NCBI GenBank assembly: GCA_036674765.1 | Contig: JARVKI010000055.1 | Coordinates: 186,001-250,000 of the forward strand | Source: Seiridium cupressi | Taxonomy: Eukaryota; Ascomycota; Sordariomycetes; Amphisphaeriales; Sporocadaceae | DNA: 64,000 nucleotides | Direction of reading: 5' to 3' | Part shown: positions 60,077-64,000 of the stretch, piece after piece | Numbering within the stretch: position 1 is the first letter of the stretch | Layout of the letters: every line of letters starts with the position of its first letter | Notes under the pieces: model-generated | The model's input: the letters and a program-made list of their open reading frames with translations, nothing else | Told to the model about the DNA's origin: nothing | Database searches by the model: none | Program-made: the position numbers and the translations under genes

Positions 60077-62020
60077 GCTTGCCAGATATTCTTAAAGACA
60101 GCTCTGATAGACTGGGCGCATTTCAACGAGGAATACCCGTAGATCTCAAGCCTTCTGGCAGTGACCAAGCATGGAGCAATAATCTCCAGCGTTTCAAGAG
60201 CTTTCTCGTAAGACAGTCTGCAGGATGGTTGGATTGCAGTCCGCGCGAGTTTGGGCAAACCACAGCCTATATAGAGTGGATCATAGAACCATGACCGGAG
60301 GCAAGCAGATAAGCGATGGCCGTAGTAGTAACTTACAAGCCAGGGAGTGGGATAATGACCTGTCTTCGCGAGAATGAAATTCGGTTCCCGGTAGACATCT
60401 CCAAGACGGGCACTCCTAGCTGACGGGCTGATCAAGTCCTATATGGACGAGAGACGTCCAGTTGGAGCATCGCCAAGCCAGAAGTAACCATGATGTTGCC
60501 AGATCTGTCATGCACACCCTCGTGGCCATAATGGTACCATGGCCCAAAGCTAGACTACCACGGTGCGGCACAACTTGTAAAATCGCCTCCTTCATCTATT
60601 CTCAACACCAATGCGCTGCAGCATGCTTGTCCTGAGCCTACAAAAAACATTCATCGCGGCATCATGATAATGTGATTGAGCAAAAGCAGACGGAAGCCTC
60701 CACAGTCTAGGGGTCATCCGCCGGATCAAGCCTTCTAGAAAAGCAGGAGGTTCCAGCACGCCATGCCCTTGACCTTCCGGATCCAGGGGCATCCCACGAG
60801 GGCCGACAGGGGTCATGCAATCAAGACGATTATGCAGTGCACAACGTGGAAATATCCTGCGGCTCCGAGCCGAGCCTGGTCGCACGAAAGCTTTCGAACA
60901 TTGCTGTTCCAGACATATTTTCGCACTGCCTGAGGCCGAGAAAGATCAGGCAAAGCCACAGATAAGCTTCTTCCGCCCAATGTTGGGGTTAGAAGTTTCG
61001 GACGAGCTTGGCCCCTCCTATCGCGGGGTATACTGGCAGTACCTAGTATAGAATTACGAATGCGACGGTTTTTATTGAGGGGCATCTTCAAGAACTACGA
61101 GTAACGGTGATTTTCAACCATAGCCGCCACGGATAATATCTTTTGGGTATCATTTAGACTCCATACAGACGGTTGAGCCCGGTGGCTTCCCGAACGTGTC
61201 CGATCAACCATTCGGGAAATCTGGCGCATGATTCGCCCACAGGTATCACTAGGCCGGGTTTCGGCCCATAGCTCGCGTGGAGGTGGATCAAAGACAATGC
61301 TGGTATCCTGCGAAGTAACCCTAGGAATTATTCAAATTTGAGTTGTATAGTTGCATGTGCTCGCTTCTTGGAGGAGTGCTTTTGCTGATCGGCGCCTCCA
61401 GATTCATAAGTCGAATGAGTAATAGGCTTATTATCTTTCGCCATGCTAGAACCCAGGTCTTATACACACATCGCGGCTCGGCTAGGCGCAGATACTCGAG
61501 GCATGTGGCTCGAGGTGCTTTAGAAAGTACGATACATGCGATGTGATTCTGGTATGTCCTTATCCAGGCCCTAAGGCGGTCGTTTACGTTCATGTTGATT
61601 GGCACGCTTTGAATTGTTACTCCAGATGCGACTCGGTCCTCCCGAAGATGCACCTCGCGATCACGACTATTTGACATTACCGAACCAAGACGTAACTGCT
61701 ACGAGCTGATTAGACAAACCTGTATCTGAGCCTTGGTGGATATTTAACGTCTTATGCAATCGCGATTAGGAAGTCGTGATTCTGGCAAAGGGTTCATAGT
61801 TCACACATAAGCCGAGTATTAATGATGCATTGGGTATGTGTTGATTGTATCATGACTCTAGTTGAAATTCGAAGCTTTACGGAGCGCAATTACTCATTTC
61901 GAATTCCATCCGCCTCCCAAACATTGTTCGTTCACCAAGCTTATGCTAATATTGACACGGTGACTTCCATGCGCTCGCTGGCCAATAGTGTCATAGCTTC
62001 AATTCGCTTCCTTTGTCGAG
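60077..62020. other. intergenic, no gene recognised
   Basis: Several overlapping frames of up to about 120 codons without family features. The last part is the 3' flank of the glutaredoxin gene. Confidence 0.45.
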
Positions 62021-62453
62021 TCACACAGCACCAGCGCTCTTCAACAGCTGCGGCAGGTTGCCCTTCTGGGATTGCAGGTCGCTGTTGCCACCAATGTGCT
62101 GCTTGGCGATGTAGATGTTGGGTACAGAGCGCTGGCCGCTGATCTCCTCGAGAGCATCCTGGATGGCACTGCCGTCCTCGACTTGGTCCAGCTCGATGGT
62201 GTAGAACTTGGCGTCTAGGGAAGAGAGGAGCTGCTTGGAGGCCTTGCAGTAGGGGCAGTAGGACTTGGAGAAGACCGCTGTGCGAACGATGGGTTAGTCC
62301 AGTGATTCCCCTCAAGGGGCGATCTGTTGGAGGGGGGCACAACAACTTACCGACAGCATTGTCGTCGATGATCTTTTGGGCCTTTTGCTTTGCGGATGCC
62401 ATTGCTTCTGGTGACGCGGCTGATGATGTGAAAAAACGACGCAGGAATGACAT
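62021..62453 (-). CDS. dithiol glutaredoxin
   Basis: Exons on the minus strand are 62453-62351 and 62277-62021, giving 119 residues. The 73-nt intron has a GTAAGT donor and a CAG acceptor. The active site SYCPYCK (about residue 40) is that of class I dithiol glutaredoxins. The GSH-binding elements are also present: the cis-Pro motif SVPNIYI and the IGGNSDL segment near the C-terminus. It reduces protein disulfides and glutathionylated proteins with GSH. The first 17 residues (MSFLRRFFTSSAASPEA) are basic and hydroxylated, which may be a short mitochondrial presequence. A second Met at 62402 (MASAKQKAQ) would give the cytosolic form, so dual targeting from two starts is plausible but inferred. 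Confidence 0.95.
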
Positions 62454-64000
62454 ATAGTCAGTAGTGATGTAGACAGGCTGGGAATGGGTTAGGGCGGGGC
62501 AAGGAGAATGTTTATATAGAAGCGAGGTCGCGGAGCCGAAAAAGAGTGAAAGGGCGATCGTCGTGATTTGTCAGACGCAATGGCGCAAGCGGTTTTGTGA
62601 GCAATGAGATCCACTATTGAAACAGTCTACAGTAACGAGGTTGTGTGGGCAGCAAAGCGACGGATTAAACCAAGCGGATTATGGATGCGCATATGCCGAT
62701 GAGGAATCTTCTGTCTCTATGCAGAATTCCCTGGATTTGCTAAGCACCGGCCGGCATAGGAATGCGGGCTGCCGACCCGCAACCAAGGGTTTGTCACAAG
62801 AGGGCAAATGCAGCATGCATGACGCAACAATGGCAATCGCGTCATGGTTCTTCTTATCAGCGATAAGTACAGTAGCTGCTACGGCATCATCTCATGAAGT
62901 TATTGAAGGATGCACCTGCGGTCTCCCTTTGGCTTGTGTTATGTTAGCACAGATCTCACTGTGACTGATTGCAAACTCCTCCTCTGCATTCATGCATGTC
63001 AGCGCCGCAAATCCCTTTGCCAAGAAAACTGAGGGCTCATGTGATGCTGTGTCATGGCAATCTTGGTCTTCATCCATCGGCAACATCCATGAGATTGACC
63101 GAGAAATGGGGTTCAGCAATGACTAAATACAAGGAGCCCTGGACCCTGCTCCTGCATCCTGCCACCGCCTTGCCCAATGTGGCTGGACAGTCCTAAGCCA
63201 ATTGATGGGCCATTGGCAGAAGTGAAGCTGTATGATCTGCTCCTCTAGCAATCCTGATATGGCCAGATCTCCTCCACAACTAGGCCCATTAGTGTCACAA
63301 ACTCATCTGGCATTATATTGCTAGACTGTCGGATTCGGCAGGGACCAGTCGATCATCTGTCGTGGTAAGTCTACACGCGGCTCTGTCTCGGGTGGTACGC
63401 AGTGCTATTGTTTGGAAAAGTGCAGTTCTCTGCTTGCCCGCCAGCCTGCTCACCGCACTGCCACGGCCGTCGGCTCTGCTAAGGATTTGTGGAACTTGTG
63501 CTTTGTTTCCGACCAATCACGAGAGATAGGCCAGAAGTCTCGTTGCTCAACAGCCACCTGCAGTCGCTGAATCCCAACTCCGTCCCCCAACTCTCCTCGC
63601 GAATCATACCTGCACTCTGGCTGCAGTAGCTGACCGGAGTTGCAGTGGCCAGCACATCACCGAAGACGCCCTGATCCAAGCGAGAAGCCAACTGCAGTTC
63701 GCGCGTGGAACCATCTGCAGAACAAAGTTTCGCAGATCTTTCGACAGTGCACCGAAAGGAGGCTACATCACATCTGCAGGCCGAATCTCAACCAAGATTA
63801 ACGGAGCGGCCCCACAACGGCCGTCTAGAGACACGAATTCTCTTCCACTGACGACCACACCACGTCCGCTGACAGGACGCCGTCGTGCCGACTCCACAAT
63901 CTCCGTTCCCCTCCTTTGTATTCAACTTTTTTGTAAATACTTCACCTGGGTGTGTCCTCATTTTTGAGGGCATCCCACTCTCCTTCAAAGTGGCTTCGAA
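62454..64000. other. no gene recognised to the window end
   Basis: The first few hundred bases should contain the glutaredoxin promoter. Further right, short frames overlap and scattered ctgcag motifs recur at 63545-63780. A gene beginning beyond 64000 may have its promoter here. Confidence 0.45.

Overview
The window is nuclear DNA of a filamentous ascomycete, most likely a eurotiomycete of the Aspergillus/Penicillium type. Evidence for this is the short GT-AG introns (about 50-150 nt) with CTAAC/CTGAC-like branch sites, very Aspergillus-like housekeeping proteins (eIF3l, EFL1, glutaredoxin, a Clg1/Pho80-type cyclin), a fungal rhodopsin-domain membrane protein and a fungal non-reducing polyketide synthase. 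All gene models were assembled by hand from reading frames and splice signals. No database search was possible.

Left part (1-23.4 kb), mostly intact conserved genes: a pyroglutamyl-peptidase-I-like gene (1759-2895, +), a universal-stress-protein gene with an unusually long first intron (5246-7758, -), eIF3 subunit L (11207-12823, -) diverging from the ribosome-biogenesis GTPase EFL1/Ria1 (13692-17039, +), an HSL-type alpha/beta hydrolase (18533-19728, +) and a glutamine-rich cyclin (21121-23334, -).

Middle (23.4-34.6 kb): a long gene-poor stretch. Its one clear gene is an initiator tRNA-Met (32696-32885, +). This is the most remarkable object in the window. The tRNA is split by two inserts of 61 and 57 nt, in the D-stem and the variable loop, and both look like spliceosomal (mRNA-type) introns with GT..AG ends and CTAAC branch sites. 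Removing both leaves a perfect 72-nt initiator tRNA with all initiator hallmarks. Neither intron is at the canonical tRNA intron position 37/38, and a Pol III oligo-T terminator follows directly.

Right-centre (34.6-57 kb): an accessory locus in advanced decay. It holds a Baeyer-Villiger monooxygenase C-terminal remnant, a broken cysteine-rich single-pass membrane protein, an FAD amine oxidase whose splice acceptor has been lost, a cupin pseudogene, an unrecognised 447-residue protein, a frameshifted SAM methyltransferase and a SAT-KS-AT-PT-ACP-CMeT-TE non-reducing PKS with three frameshifts and a nonsense codon. An apparently intact Gfo/Idh/MocA oxidoreductase follows. This looks like a former methylated-aromatic polyketide gene cluster. 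The flanking conserved genes carry no such lesions, which argues against poor sequence quality as the cause.

Right end (57-64 kb): an ankyrin-repeat reading frame without a clear start, an intact five-exon rhodopsin-domain membrane protein (58569-60076, -), a dithiol glutaredoxin (62021-62453, -), and a terminal stretch with no recognisable gene.
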